Positions 11,615 to 22,466 of a DNA stretch of 64,000 bases are shown here, piece after piece. The notes beneath the pieces are model-generated. The model ran no database searches and was not told where the DNA came from. It saw only the letters and a list, made by a program, of their open reading frames with translations. This stretch comes from Chaenocephalus aceratus (lineage: Eukaryota; Chordata; Actinopteri; Perciformes; Channichthyidae), in contig CM043791.1 in assembly GCA_023974075.1 (NCBI GenBank), positions 21,912,546 to 21,976,545 on the forward strand. Direction: 5' to 3'. A program made the position numbers and the translations under genes. Position 1 is the stretch's first letter, and the number at the start of each line of letters is the position of its first letter.

Positions 11615-12967
11615 AGCCGCTTTCACACCGCAGGACTTGCGGTACTTTAGTGCCGGCACTAAAGTACCACTAAAGTACCATGGCACTAAATCCGCCAGGG
11701 GGCTAGTGCCAATCGCATTCACACCGCAGTACTTTCCCTGAGGCACGATTACGCTGACGTCACTTCGTCTTCTTCTTCTCTGGGTTTACTGGCAGGCCGC
11801 AAAACCACTTCACGGCGAGTACAACAAAAAACGAGAGAAGAAGAACTACACGGGGGGGGGGGGGGGGGGTATAAAGCCCATCCGCTGTATGAGGCGTTTG
11901 TTTACTTTCCGACCTCAGACATGATGGAGTTCATAAGGGTAATTTACAAATAAAATACCCCATTATAACAATGGACTTTATCTTTATGTATTATATATTA
12001 CCCCCTCAGGCTGATTTTGGAAAAGGACATCAACCCTTGTTTGGTGTTTTTCCCTTATTTATCTAAAACAAATGACATGATAAATTACTTGTGTTTATGT
12101 ATGTAAGACTTGTGTTTCTGATTAATTCAACCACCGACACCTGTCTGCTCTCACATTCTTCTATTCTGCAAATTTGGGGTGGGACACAATAAATAAAGCT
12201 TCGCCAGTTTGTTTGTTTTATTGCACAGTCAAGACATAACAATAACGGCATCATGCTGTTCCAGGTGTGTCGTATGCATGTAAATTGAAGTTAAATAACA
12301 GTGTGAAATGTAAAATAAAGTGTAAGTAGTTTCAAAACAATGTAACAGTGGCAATATATATAGCAGCAGACACGCCTTAGTGCAAGTTAGGTGTCAGTAT
12401 TTTTACCCGGCATCCGTGTGCACTGTGCACGATTCCCAGCTCAAGTAGCGAACATCGCTCAAAACATTTGGAGTTGGGAACTGCTTTCTGTAGAAGCTGC
12501 TGCATCCCGTCCTTGGAGTAAATTGCCAGAAGCGCCGACACTTCCTCATCATTCCACCGCTCCGGTGTTGTAGTACGTGTGGTCATAACTGCTTTAAAGT
12601 ACAAAAAAACTACTCGCTCAGGTGTGGATGTGGTTTTGTAGCGAGGAAAAAAATGGCTGCCTAACAAAACAAATTCAGAGTCTAACGGGGCGTGGTTTGC
12701 AATTCGCCCAGCCAATAGAAATAGAATAGAAATTGGCACTCTTTTGTCACCAGGTTCGTACCACCTCTCTAGCAGGGACTAAAAAGTACCAAAAGAGTTC
12801 CAAAAGAGTTCCCGGCACTGAGTAGTCCCGGCGGTGTGAACGCGACATTATTGGTACTAACGGAACTAAAGTACCAGGGAAAGTCCTGCGGTGTGAACGC
12901 GGCTATGGGTACTAACGGAACTAAAGAACTAAAGTACCAGGGAAAGTCCTGCGGTGTGAACGCGGCT
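11615..12967. mobile_element. Harbinger copy 2, internally deleted
   Basis: The left 320 bp repeat the left end of copy 1 in the same orientation, including the TACTTTAGTGCC hairpin, the AGAAGAAGAACTACAC stretch and the start ATGATGGAGTTCAT, then break off. The right part repeats the tail of copy 1 with a truncated Myb gene. The transposase body is deleted. The right end is duplicated: GGTACTAACGGAACTAAAG to GTGTGAACGCGGC occurs at about 12853-12903 and again at about 12908-12967. A G18 run lies at 11852-11869. Confidence 0.75.
12377..12586 (-). pseudogene. Truncated Harbinger Myb-like gene
   Basis: Starting at 12586 the minus strand reads MTTRTTTPERWNDEEVSALL, nearly identical to the intact Myb-like protein of copy 1. 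After RCSLLELGIVHS the frame runs into unrelated sequence and stops at 12377. The second half of the domain and the whole coiled-coil exon are lost, consistent with copy 2 being a deletion derivative. Confidence 0.7.
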
Positions 12968-14388
12968 TATGACTTCATCTTGGTGAAGTTGATGCTGAAT
13001 TCACTATTTAGTAGATAATCATGTGACACTTTAACTTTGCACTACGGTCTGTCTGCTGAGCCTACCTATTGTATTTGCCAGTGTTATGTTTTGATACTGA
13101 CACTTATTGATCTGCTGCTGATAAATAAAAGATAACCTCCATGGCGATTTAACAGATAATGTATCTTGCTTATTTCTCCTCTGACACTATCTTTACAGTG
13201 ACCTGTGTTGTAGCATCCTATACATCACATTTAAGTGATTATTCTGATACCATCATGTTTCATCGGTTATAAACTGGCGAAGCTTTAGTTGTGTCCCACC
13301 CACAATGTGGCTTTGAAATAGATCATTTCATTGTATTTCAAAACGGCATCCATCAACACAAGCACTATTTATTTATTGAAAGAGAAATGGTTAAATTTGT
13401 AATTACCAGTGTTGTGAGTTCAATATTTTAATTAATTATAGTAAGGGAACATCTTAGGAGTTAGTGTACCGAGTTCCTCTCAGGAGGATGTATAATAAAG
13501 GTGTGTTAACTGCTGAGCCTATTTAATGTGCATATGACACCTGGCAGTTTGTTATTATATTGCCACACTGTTTTGATACTGACATCTTTTCTTTGCACAA
13601 AAGGTGTGTCTGCACTATTGTAATTGTGCCTGTCTTGAATGTGGTAAATAAAAGAGAGAACCAAATGCACTGTACAAAGCCTTCCATTGTCCTGGAAAGG
13701 TTTCATCAGCCATCTTTGCAGGGGGTAGGCTGAGTCCCCAAGAATATAGTAACCCACATCATGTCCCCCAATATGCCTTGTTACATGAGGAAGTAGAACA
13801 CCCCTATCCACAAAACTAACCAGTGAGGACATGCTGAACACTCTGCTATCATGCATGCTACCTGGTAAGCCAACAAAAACACTCCAAAAGAGGCCCCTAG
13901 CATCCACAACACCCTGCAGGACGAGCGGGTGCCAGCCTTTGCGGTTGAAATACTCGTTATGGTACGCCTTCGATTCCGAACCAGCATTGCACTTACAGCA
14001 TCCGACGAGTGGGTCAAATCCCTAGTTGGCTGCAATAACCCAGTTACAAAGCTGTATAACATGAGCACAAAGACAACAAGCTCATTGAACTCCATCATGT
14101 CTGAAAGTAAACAAACGCCTCATACAGCGGGTGGGCTTTATACCCCCTCCCCCGTGTAGTTCTTCTTCTCTCGTTTTTTTGTTGTACTCGCCGTGAAGTG
14201 GTTTTGCGGCCTGCCAGTAAACCCAGAGAAGAAGAAGACGAAGTGACGTCAGCGTATCGTGCCTCAGGGAAAGTACTGCGGTGTGAATGCGATTGGCACT
14301 AGCCCCCTGGCGGATTTAGTGCCATGGTACTTTAGTGGTACTTTAGTGCCGGCACTAAAGTACCGCAAGTCCTGCGGTGTGAACGCGG
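12968..14388 (-). mobile_element. Inverted partial Harbinger copy 3
   Basis: This block is the reverse complement of 8674-9880, the left 40% of copy 1, ending with the terminus AAGTCCTGCGGTGTGAACG near 14370-14386. It adjoins the right end of copy 2 without a gap, so the cluster is a large imperfect palindrome centred near 11.5 kb. It keeps about 170 bp near 13456-13640 that copy 1 has lost. Sequence identity between the arms looks very high by eye. Confidence 0.75.
13506..14098 (-). pseudogene. Harbinger transposase fragment, inverted copy
   Basis: On the minus strand MMEFNELVVFVLMLYSFVTG starts at 14098 and, after a frame change, MDARGLFWSVFVGLPGSMHD to YYILGDSAYPLQRWLMKPF follows to about 13660. 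It matches the + strand fragment at 8942-9424 with a few substitutions (VDRGVL for MDRGGL). The first catalytic Asp region and the C-terminal Glu are absent. It retains extra sequence (HNYNSADTPFVQRKD) beyond the deletion point of copy 1. Confidence 0.7.
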
Positions 14389-15226
14389 CTATTATGTATT
14401 GAAGTCAATGGCGAGAGAAAAATGATCTTTAGCTCCCGTTTGAATTGTGCCACAAATTACACATATGATGTTTGTCAATTTAAAAGATAATTTTGCAAGT
14501 TTACAATGTCTCCGCAAAGCCAGCCTTCCCAGCGTTTCTTGGACAGAGCTTTTCCAGTCACCCCGCCCCCGAAGCACACAAACAGCTGTTCAGTGCGTCT
14601 CAGGGTAGCTGTGCGCTCTACATAACTTGCTAATGCGCGCACCGGGCAGAAGAGGTGTCATTTAGCTTCCCTGGCCCCACCATGGGGTGGAAGACTAAAT
14701 CCCCCCAACTGAATAGCCCTCGACCTGAACGCACTCCTTAGGCTCTTGGGCACAAAGGAGGGGTTCGGTCTGAGTGTCGCCCCGCTCCGGTCACCCCGAA
14801 TCAGTAAACAGCTCGGGTGCAAATCTTCTACTGAAGCCTTCCGAGTAAATCGCCAGAACGCCGACACCTCCTCATCTCCACCGCTCCCATGTTTTATTTT
14901 GTGTTGCCATAAGTTAGTCTCTCTGCGTGTCTGCGCTGGGCTAATGCTAATAATGCTAATGCGAGGATAATAAAATGGCGGCTTCACAAAACTTTTTGGG
15001 AGTTTTACGGGGCGTGGTTTGCAATTCGCCCAGCCAATCAGGAATATAGCTCTTTTCTCAAAAAAGAGCCGCTCGAAAGTCCCTGCTTTCTAGCAGGGAC
15101 TTTCGAGGGGGTAAAAAGGTTCGCATGAACTACTTTTAGTACCGGCTCTTTTTGGTGTGAACGCGATCATGAACTAAGTTCGCATGAACCTTTGTGGGAA
15201 AAGTACCGCAGTGTGAACGCGGCTAT
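14389..15226. mobile_element. Diverged Harbinger-like element fragment
   Basis: The right end AAGTACCGCAGTGTGAACGC resembles the Harbinger ends to its left but the body differs. A remnant of the Myb domain is readable on the minus strand around 14830-14910 (GDEEVSAFWRFTRKASVE, cf. DEEVSALLSIYS). A perfect hairpin GAAAGTCCCTGC/GCAGGGACTTTC lies near 15074-15104. The first 110 bp (about 14390-14500) match the inverted ends of the 23.2-28.8 kb element, so two families are spliced together here. Confidence 0.5.
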
Positions 15227-15249
15227 TGGCTATCCCCTGGAAGGCAAAA

Positions 15250-15460
15250 TGCACCGCCGCGCGCTCCACCATAATGCTGTTTTTACCACTACGGTAAACA
15301 GCATTTAATCGGAGTCTTTATAGGCGTAGTGTGTTCTACTGAGGTCGCACCGCCACGCGCTCTTGTGTGAGTGCGGGCTCCGCCATAATGCAGCCTTTAC
15401 CACTATGGAAAACTGCATTAATTGGAGTCTTTGCTCAAGGAGTAGTGTGTTCTCTGACAG
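15250..15460. repeat. Imperfect tandem duplication of about 100 bp
   Basis: Two diverged units follow each other (about 15250-15347 and 15348-15460). Both contain CACCGCC.CGCGCTC, CGCCATAATGC or CACCATAATGC, TTTACCACTA.GG, CTGCATTAAT or AGCATTTAAT, GGAGTCTTT and GTAGTGTGTTCT. No coding potential was seen. Confidence 0.6.
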
Positions 15461-16834
15461 CAATACGCCAGCCATAATGTCCCTGCACCCGCAAAGCGCT
15501 CTCCTTTAGATAGCACTCCCTGCGGTTCATCCCTCTCATCTGCGCATGCCCACTAGCCACCTCCTTTACAGGAGCTACAGCTGGGGCAGCGAATGGGGAA
15601 TTTGTACGGTTAACATTGGGTTAACATTTGTGGAAACAAAAGACACTCAGATTTGGATACAGATCAACCTCATTCTTATTAAAAAACGTAGTGATCTGTG
15701 CATTATACAGGGAGGAGGCGGGATTCGCCCTCTCTCCCTTCGTCTCACCCGTCTCACCGCGCTCCCTCGTCTGCAGAAAAGCCTGTGGAGGAGTGCGCGC
15801 TGCGGTGACTCTTCTCTCTACTGAGGTATTTGAACACACCGCGGCCCGCCCTCTGGTATGGAGTCAGATTTGGGTCAATATTCTAGCGCGTAAAACAAGC
15901 TACTCACGAGCGGAAAATGTGCTTTTACACGCGCATAAAATGACCCTCGCGTGTATGGAATATGGAACGCCCTTTGCGCCACAATTCACGCGTTTATTCG
16001 GATTAACGGGGAGGTCCGTTTATTCGCGCGAAACTACGCGCGAATAAACGGGGAGGTCCTTTTTATAAACGGGGAGGTCCGTTTAAGTTCAAAATCTCAG
16101 TAACCAATCAGTGAAGAGCAAAACCAGACCAAAGCAATCTGTAGAGGAAAAGTTCCTGACATTGTGAGGCTGTAAATTGTACGTTATTCCAGATTCAGGG
16201 GACTATGTATTAATTTGGCTTTCAACATAATAAATATATCAATCAATATAACCTGCCTTCATTGTCTTTTAAAATAAAATCGCCTTACCTTATCTTACTG
16301 AAGTGAAGGGTATTTATGTCTCCTTATATCACCTTTTAAAAGTACTTCTTATAACATGGCATGGTGTAACATATCAAAATGTTCCGTCTCTGGTCTTGCT
16401 AGAAATGCAATGTCACTCACCTTAGAGCACTGTCTTATGAGATACTTATCTTAGAATTCAGATTTTTGGAAAACTTAAAAACTCTTGTGAAAACACAGAT
16501 GTACTAATGTCATCCATTTTTTTTGGTGTTTCAGATTTGGTTGACCAACGTTTTTGGTTCACAAAAGTAGTGAAATATATGAATTACACTATAGGCCTAT
16601 ATACATGTGTTGTTCATGTCTAAAATGAAAATGTGTAAATTAGAATTTGGAGTAAAATAGTTCTATCACTCTACTTTCACAACAGGAAAGTTAAATCAGG
16701 ACTGATTCATGACTTCATATTCCATACTGAGGTTCATGTGATGTGTACAAATACAAATTGAGCATTACAACTTTTTTTTTCAACCAACTATTTATGTTAA
16801 CATAAGAAACTGTAAAATCTCAATATTTACAATA
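15461..16834. other. Gene-free interval with a perfect 13-bp inverted repeat
   Basis: No exon or RNA gene was recognised. The sequence around 16000-16080 is unusually CpG-rich for this region. GTTTATTCGCGCG (16018-16030) and CGCGCGAATAAAC (16037-16049) form a perfect hairpin with a 6-base loop. The word ACGGGGAGGTCC occurs three times around it. Confidence 0.6.
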
Positions 16835-17303
16835 CAGGGTTCATACACTTTTTCACCAATGATTTTAAATGACTTTTCCATGACCAAAAAAATGACTCTT
16901 TCATGTGGCTAGCATGCGCTGCCTCGCCCATATTCGAAATATTGAATATGTTACAACACAGTTTGCATTTAGCACGTCTTGGGTCAATGTCTTTTGATAA
17001 CCACAATTGGTACTTATTCTTTAGAAGCCATACGTTGTTGAAACTGCACTTCCCTGGCATCTTTATATCAAATAGTAGCTCCTGTAGACTAGAGGGCTTG
17101 ATTGTAAACATCTCTTGCCATTTTACGTTTCATTATATGATACAGTATTTATTATCATTATAGTATTACTATTTCGGCGATTAGATAACATATAAATTAT
17201 ATTTGATGCAACTTTATTTATATTTCCATGACTTTTCCGAAACTTTGGGAAAAATATTGCATTCCATGACTTTTCCAGGTTTTTAATGACTGTACGAACC
17301 CTG
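16835..17303. mobile_element. Short hAT element of the CAGGGTTC type
   Basis: The left end is CAGGGTTCATACACTTTT and the right end, read inward, is CAGGGTTCGTACAGTCATTA. Subterminal copies of TTCCATGAC/GACTTTTCC follow on both sides. A 6-bp direct repeat ACAATA sits at 16829-16834 and 17304-17309; hAT normally leaves 8 bp, so two bases may be altered. The interior carries part of a BED-like zinc finger on the minus strand, so this is a deletion derivative of a coding hAT. Confidence 0.7.
16900..17111 (-). pseudogene. BED-like zinc finger fragment from a hAT transposase
   Basis: From 17111 the minus strand reads MFTIKPSSLQELLFD, then MPGKCSFNNVWLLKNKYQLW, AKCKLCCNIFNISNMGEAA and HASHMK. The C-x2-C followed by H-x-x-H spacing with an upstream W and the phrase NMGEAA fits the DNA-binding finger found at the N-terminus of fish hAT-related proteins. 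It stops shortly after, with no catalytic domain. It probably recognised the element's own ends. Confidence 0.6.
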
Positions 17304-17868
17304 ACAATATCAGAACTTTCTCAACCAACTATTCATTATAAATGTAAAGACAGGGGGAGCAGTGCCATGGTCTTTGTCTGTCTTCCAAGACAACTTTAAC
17401 CACGCCGCGCAATAGGCTTGTTCACATTAAGCACGTGAATTTGCGTACACGTAACAGCACCGCGCGTTCATGACAGCATGGTACTGGATTTATATTAACG
17501 AGGCGGCAGTTAGCAGCTAGCGTCTAGTAAATTATGCTAAATTACACATCAATCGTTATGTACTTTTATATTACGCTTTTATATTACCCTGCTTATCTTT
17601 CTTACAGTGCAGACGCTTTTCTGCTTGCTCCTGCCTCTGCTTACTTTTTATGCTGATTTTCCTATTCTTATTCTCTGAAAACTTCGAGCAGCGGCTCCTG
17701 GACATTAACCTATCACTGGGACAGTTCATCTTCGTAAATAGACGGAGGTTTTCAGCCATATTTCAGCATTTTTTACGGCGACCCCAGTCTTACAGTAGCG
17801 TGGCCTAGCAACAGCTAAAGCCTGGTAGGCTACTGCATGCTATTTAGCTTAAGCTAGTTGGTAGAAAA

Positions 17869-19418
17869 ATGCCTCCGTTCTCTACAGATGACTTCCACAA
17901 ACTTCTACAGAAGATGGCCGTGCTGGAAATGAAAATGCAACGGCTGGAAGTTAACGTGGAAGTGAATGGACTATGTTGTGGGAATGACACCACTTTACCA
18001 GTGTTGCAAAATAATGGAAAAGGGTATGCTAACTCACAGCTAGTTAGCAGCTACAAGGATTCCAAGGAACAGGAGGGCTGTGTACCGGGTAATAAATCTA
18101 CAAGTGGTGGTCCTCCCTGGAACTCTCTGGGTGCAAAGCCTAAGAGTAAATCATTTTCATGGGATTTGGGAGGAAGGATAACGGGCAGAGCCCAACACTC
18201 TGAAATATGTGACGCGACCGCTGGCCTGCATTGTTATCACCCAAGAGGAGCGCCTCTTCAACCCCTAAACAGCAGTGGACAGCTGCTAAAGGGAGAATTA
18301 CAAAAAATCCTCCTAAACCACCAAGTGTGCCAATCCAGAACAGATACGCTCCGCTGACCGAGAGCCGGAGATCTCTTTCTGATGACCTGGATAACCCGTC
18401 CTCTTCACACAGCAGGGTAAGGACCAATAGCTACTCCAAAAGTAAAAGGCTAGAGGGAAAGCTAACGACTGGGCCTGAAACTCTGATTGTGGGTGACTCT
18501 GCTGTAAGAGATGTAAAAGGTCTGTGTAGTAAGAACAACACCAAAGTACTCTGTTTTCCCAAGGATACGGTCTCTGACTTGGCTGAGAAGATCCTGCATA
18601 TTGGGGCTGAACATCCGACTGTGAAGAATGTGGTACTGCACATTGGAACAAATGATGTTGTGAAACAACAGTCAGAAGTGCTGAAAAAAGACTTTAAATG
18701 TTTGTTGGAAACTGCCAGCTCTCTAAATGCAGAGGTGTTCATCAGTGGCCCTCTACCACCAGTCAGAAGAGGAGTGGAGAGATTCAGCAGATTGTTTGCA
18801 CTGAACACCTGGCTTTCAACTGTCTGTATTGACCATTCTGTGCATTTTATTGACAATTTTAACTTTTTCTGGGACCGCAGACATCTTTTCAAGGCAAATG
18901 GAGTTTGCCTGAACAAGTCAGGAGTGAAATTGTTTATCTCTAACATATTCAACTGCCTGCGTCATCAATCTGTTCCCTCTGCCAAGGACAAGCGGCAAGA
19001 GGAATCAAAACAGGAGATAGACACAACACATCGCGCAGAAAACCCTGAAGAAGTATCACTGTACCCGCCTGAGGAATGTTCTGATTATGGGAGACCTATG
19101 AAACACACGGAGGAGTCCCCACCGCCCGTCACCCCCCCCCCTGTCAACGCCTTTGAGGATACTCCGTTCACCCTTTCGCCCTCGCCCACCCTCCTGGAGA
19201 TCGTGGAACACAAGAAGGAGATACAGAGGGCTGGCACCGATTCCTTCCTGGATTTCAAAGACCAGACTAAGGCGATACGCAGGGCTGGCAGCATGTCCTT
19301 TACCCCCGCTCCTCAACGACGCCCACCAAAATCACCAAAGCAGAGACGCGCACCATCTCCCCCGGCTTCATCACCATGCCTACCACAATCATCCAAACCA
19401 AAACAATCTGCAAACTGA
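17869..19418 (+). pseudogene. L2 ORF1, one frameshift
   Basis: The first part (17869 to about 18240) starts MPPFSTDDFHKLLQKMAVLE and holds a heptad-like coiled coil (LLQKMAVLEMKMQRLEVNVE). Between 18213 and about 18243 the frame changes, and the second part runs to TGA at 19416-19418. It contains a proline-rich linker (NRYAPL), then the SGNH-esterase-like domain: ETLIVGDSAVRDVKG (Ser in GDS), VVLHIGTNDVVKQQ (GTND) and SGVKLFISNIF. ORF1 proteins of CR1/L2 LINEs bind nucleic acid and often carry this esterase fold. The tail is basic and proline-rich. One single-base event explains the break. Confidence 0.75.
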
Positions 19419-19472
19419 TATCTGCTGGGTCCAGGCTCAAGGGCGTATGGCACTCTCAACTCTTTCCAGGAC

Positions 19473-22466
19473 ATGCCCGGGCCCTGCCTGCCAGTAGCTT
19501 TGCCGATATCTGTGTTGATAGGTAATAGATTAAGAGCGGTGAATGATCTTAGATACAGGAAGCGCTCAAACGTTTGTGTGAGTTTATCTAATTTAGCAGT
19601 GATTCCATGTCAGCCACAGCTTGTTACAAAAAACATGACTGATAGTGTGTTTAACGAACTTAAACTAGCTTTATTAAATGTCAGGTCTTTGGCAGGAAAA
19701 ACATTTTTAATCAATGATTTTATCACTGAGCACAATCTTGATTTTATGTTTTTAACAGAAACTTGGATTGAACAAAATAACAGTGCAGCTGTTCTTATCG
19801 AATCAACCCCTCCCAACTTTAGTTTTATGAGTCAGGAAAGAATGCATAAGAAAGGGGGTGGAGTTGCTATTCTGTTCAATGATTCCATTCAATTCAGGAA
19901 GACATCGTATGGAAACTTTGCTTCTTTTGAATATGTGGCCCTTCAGCTGAAATGCTCCTCTCGAGCTCTGTTCCTAAATATCTATAGGCCACCCAAATAC
20001 TGTGCAAGCTTTTTTGATGACCTTACTGAACTGCTGTCTATAGTGTGTATTGACTTTGACCGTCTAGTCATTGTTGGTGATTTTAACATCCATGTTGACA
20101 ACCCCCAGGACAGAGGGGCTAAAGAACTGTTTTGTGTTCTTGATAGCTATGGACTGACTCAGCATGTGACGGAGCCCACGCACAATAAGGGGCACACTCT
20201 GGACTTAATTATCTCAAAGGGTCTGAATATCTCTAAGGTTGTGGTGACTGATGTTGCACTGTCTGACCATTCCTGTGTTTTCTTTGAGAGCTCTATTTCT
20301 GTTCACACAAGTGTTCAAAAAGAGGTAACCACAAAGCGATGTTTAACTGAAAATACTAGGGAAATGTTTACTCAGAATTTTTCTTCCACACTTGCCCCTG
20401 CTAACACCTCAGTAAATGAGCTAGTAGATCATTTTAATTCAAAAATTAAAAATGTTATAGATGCCATTGCTCCAATTAAGGTAAAGGAAGTGACTGGGAA
20501 GAAAATATCTCCATGGAGAAAGGCCATGACCGTTAAAACAGAAAAAAGAGAATGTCGAAAAGCTGAACGCAGGTGGCGAAAAACAAATCTCCAGGTTCAC
20601 TTTGAAATTTATAAAGAGAGACTTGGCCTTTATAATTTGGAATTGAAAAACGCACGACAATCATTCTTCTCTGACATCATTACCAAAAACAAAAACAACG
20701 CACGTGCCTTGTTTGCTACCGTCGACAGACTAACTAACCCCCCAGTGTCAGTAGCCCCTGAATTTCTATCCACCAGGGCGTGCAATGATTTTGCCTCCTT
20801 TTTCACTGACAAAATTCAGAAAATCAGACAAGCAGTCAGTGCCTCTGCATCAGGAACAGCAAATGTGTTGTCTCTGTGTCCACTTAACATCAATTCAGAC
20901 ATCATGACACAATTCCATCAGATTAATGATAAAAACCTGGAGGACATTATACAAGTTCTGAAATCCTCCTCCTGCTGCCTTGATATTATTCCAACAGGAT
21001 TTTTCAAAGATGTTTTGCCTTGCATGGCCTCAGAACTACTTCATATAGTAAACAAATCTCTTCACTCAGGTATTTTTCCACAGGCCCTGAAAACTGCAGT
21101 CATTAAACCGCTCTTAAAAAAGAATAATCTAGATGCTTCAGTAATGAACAATTACAGGCCCATATCAAACCTCCCATTTCTAGGTAAGATCATTGAAAAA
21201 GTTGTTTTTCAACAGTTGAGTAATTTCTTGCATTTAAATGACTGTTTTGATGTGTTCCAGTCAGGCTTTCGTCCAAACCACAGCACTGAGACTGCTCTTG
21301 TAAAGGTCTTTAACGACATCCACTTAAACACAGACAGTGGCAGAACTTCAGTGTTAGTATTATTAGATCTCAGTGCTGCGTTTGACACTGTTGACCACAG
21401 CATATTACTGGACCGACTGGAAAACTGGGTGGGACTTTCGGAAACAGTTCTAAATTGGTTTAAATCATACTTAAAGGACAGAAACAACTTTGTTTCTATC
21501 GGTAAATACACATCTGAGTTGACAAATATGACATGTGGGGTTCCTCAAGGCTCCATCTTGGGGCCTCTTCTCTTTAACATCTACATGCTACCACTGGCTC
21601 AGATAATGAAGAACAACAAAATAAGTTACCATAGCTATGCAGATGACACACAAATTTACGTAACAATTTCACCAGGAGACTATGCTCCAATTCAAACACT
21701 GAGTAAGTGCATTGAACAAATCAATGACTGGATGTGTCAGAACTTTCTCCAATTAAACAAAGATAAAACTGAGGTAATGGTTTTTGGAGCCAAGGCAGAA
21801 CGTTTAAAAGTTAGCGCTGAGCTTAAGTGTGCAATGCTCAAACCAACAGATAAAGCCAGAAATCTAGGTGTAGTCATGGACTCTGACCTGAGTTTCAACA
21901 GTCACATTAAAACAGTTACTAAATCAGCCTACTATCACCTAAAGAACATATCTAGGATTAAAAGACTAATGTCACAGCAGGATTTGGAAAAACTTGTCCA
22001 TGCCTTTATCTTCAGTAGACTCGACTACTGCAATGGTGTCTTCACAGGTCTCACTAAAAAATCTATTAGAAAGCTGCAGCTGATTCAGAACGCCGCTGCT
22101 CGAGTCCTCACTAACACTAAGAAAGTGGATCACATCACTCCTGTTCTGAAGTCTTTACACTGGCTTCCTGTGTGTCAAAGAATAGATTTCAAAATACTGC
22201 TGCTGGTTTATAAAGCACTGAATGGTTTAGGCCCAAAATACATTACTGACCTCCTGCTAAACTATGAACCATCCAGATCTCTCAGGTCTTCAGGGACTGG
22301 TCAGCTTTCTGTCCCCAGAGTCAGAACTAAACATGGTAAAGCAGCGTTCAGTTATTATGCTCCAAATATCTGGAACAAACTCCCAGAAACCTGCAGGTCC
22401 GCTGCAACTCTTACTACTTTTAAATCCAGGCTGAAGACTTTTCTTTTTGTCGCTGCTTTTATTTGA
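19473..22466 (+). CDS. L2 ORF2: endonuclease and reverse transcriptase, 997 aa, open
   Basis: ORF2 nicks genomic DNA and copies the LINE RNA at the nick. The AP-endonuclease motifs are present in order: LLNVRSLAGK, TETW (catalytic Glu), GGGVAILF, YRPPK, VGDFNIH (Asp/Asn) and SDHSCVFF (SDH), within about residues 65-270. The reverse transcriptase follows with NYRPISNLPFLGKIIEK, SGFRPNHSTETALVKV, LLDLSAAFDTVDHSILL, CGVPQGSILGPLLFN and the catalytic YADDTQIY. The thumb region includes LQLNKDKTEVMVFG. The length is normal for L2 and no stop interrupts it. It starts at ATG 19473, 54 bp after the ORF1 stop. All visible catalytic residues are intact, suggesting recent insertion. Confidence 0.88.
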   Translation: MPGPCLPVALPISVLIGNRLRAVNDLRYRKRSNVCVSLSNLAVIPCQPQLVTKNMTDSVFNELKLALLNVRSLAGKTFLINDFITEHNLDFMFLTETWIEQNNSAAVLIESTPPNFSFMSQERMHKKGGGVAILFNDSIQFRKTSYGNFASFEYVALQLKCSSRALFLNIYRPPKYCASFFDDLTELLSIVCIDFDRLVIVGDFNIHVDNPQDRGAKELFCVLDSYGLTQHVTEPTHNKGHTLDLIISKGLNISKVVVTDVALSDHSCVFFESSISVHTSVQKEVTTKRCLTENTREMFTQNFSSTLAPANTSVNELVDHFNSKIKNVIDAIAPIKVKEVTGKKISPWRKAMTVKTEKRECRKAERRWRKTNLQVHFEIYKERLGLYNLELKNARQSFFSDIITKNKNNARALFATVDRLTNPPVSVAPEFLSTRACNDFASFFTDKIQKIRQAVSASASGTANVLSLCPLNINSDIMTQFHQINDKNLEDIIQVLKSSSCCLDIIPTGFFKDVLPCMASELLHIVNKSLHSGIFPQALKTAVIKPLLKKNNLDASVMNNYRPISNLPFLGKIIEKVVFQQLSNFLHLNDCFDVFQSGFRPNHSTETALVKVFNDIHLNTDSGRTSVLVLLDLSAAFDTVDHSILLDRLENWVGLSETVLNWFKSYLKDRNNFVSIGKYTSELTNMTCGVPQGSILGPLLFNIYMLPLAQIMKNNKISYHSYADDTQIYVTISPGDYAPIQTLSKCIEQINDWMCQNFLQLNKDKTEVMVFGAKAERLKVSAELKCAMLKPTDKARNLGVVMDSDLSFNSHIKTVTKSAYYHLKNISRIKRLMSQQDLEKLVHAFIFSRLDYCNGVFTGLTKKSIRKLQLIQNAAARVLTNTKKVDHITPVLKSLHWLPVCQRIDFKILLLVYKALNGLGPKYITDLLLNYEPSRSLRSSGTGQLSVPRVRTKHGKAAFSYYAPNIWNKLPETCRSAATLTTFKSRLKTFLFVAAFI

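Noticed and set aside
18231..18300. Separate start of L2 ORF1 at 18231
   Set aside because: The codon there is TTG, and the upstream ORF1 half is in another frame; one frameshifted ORF1 is the simpler reading.
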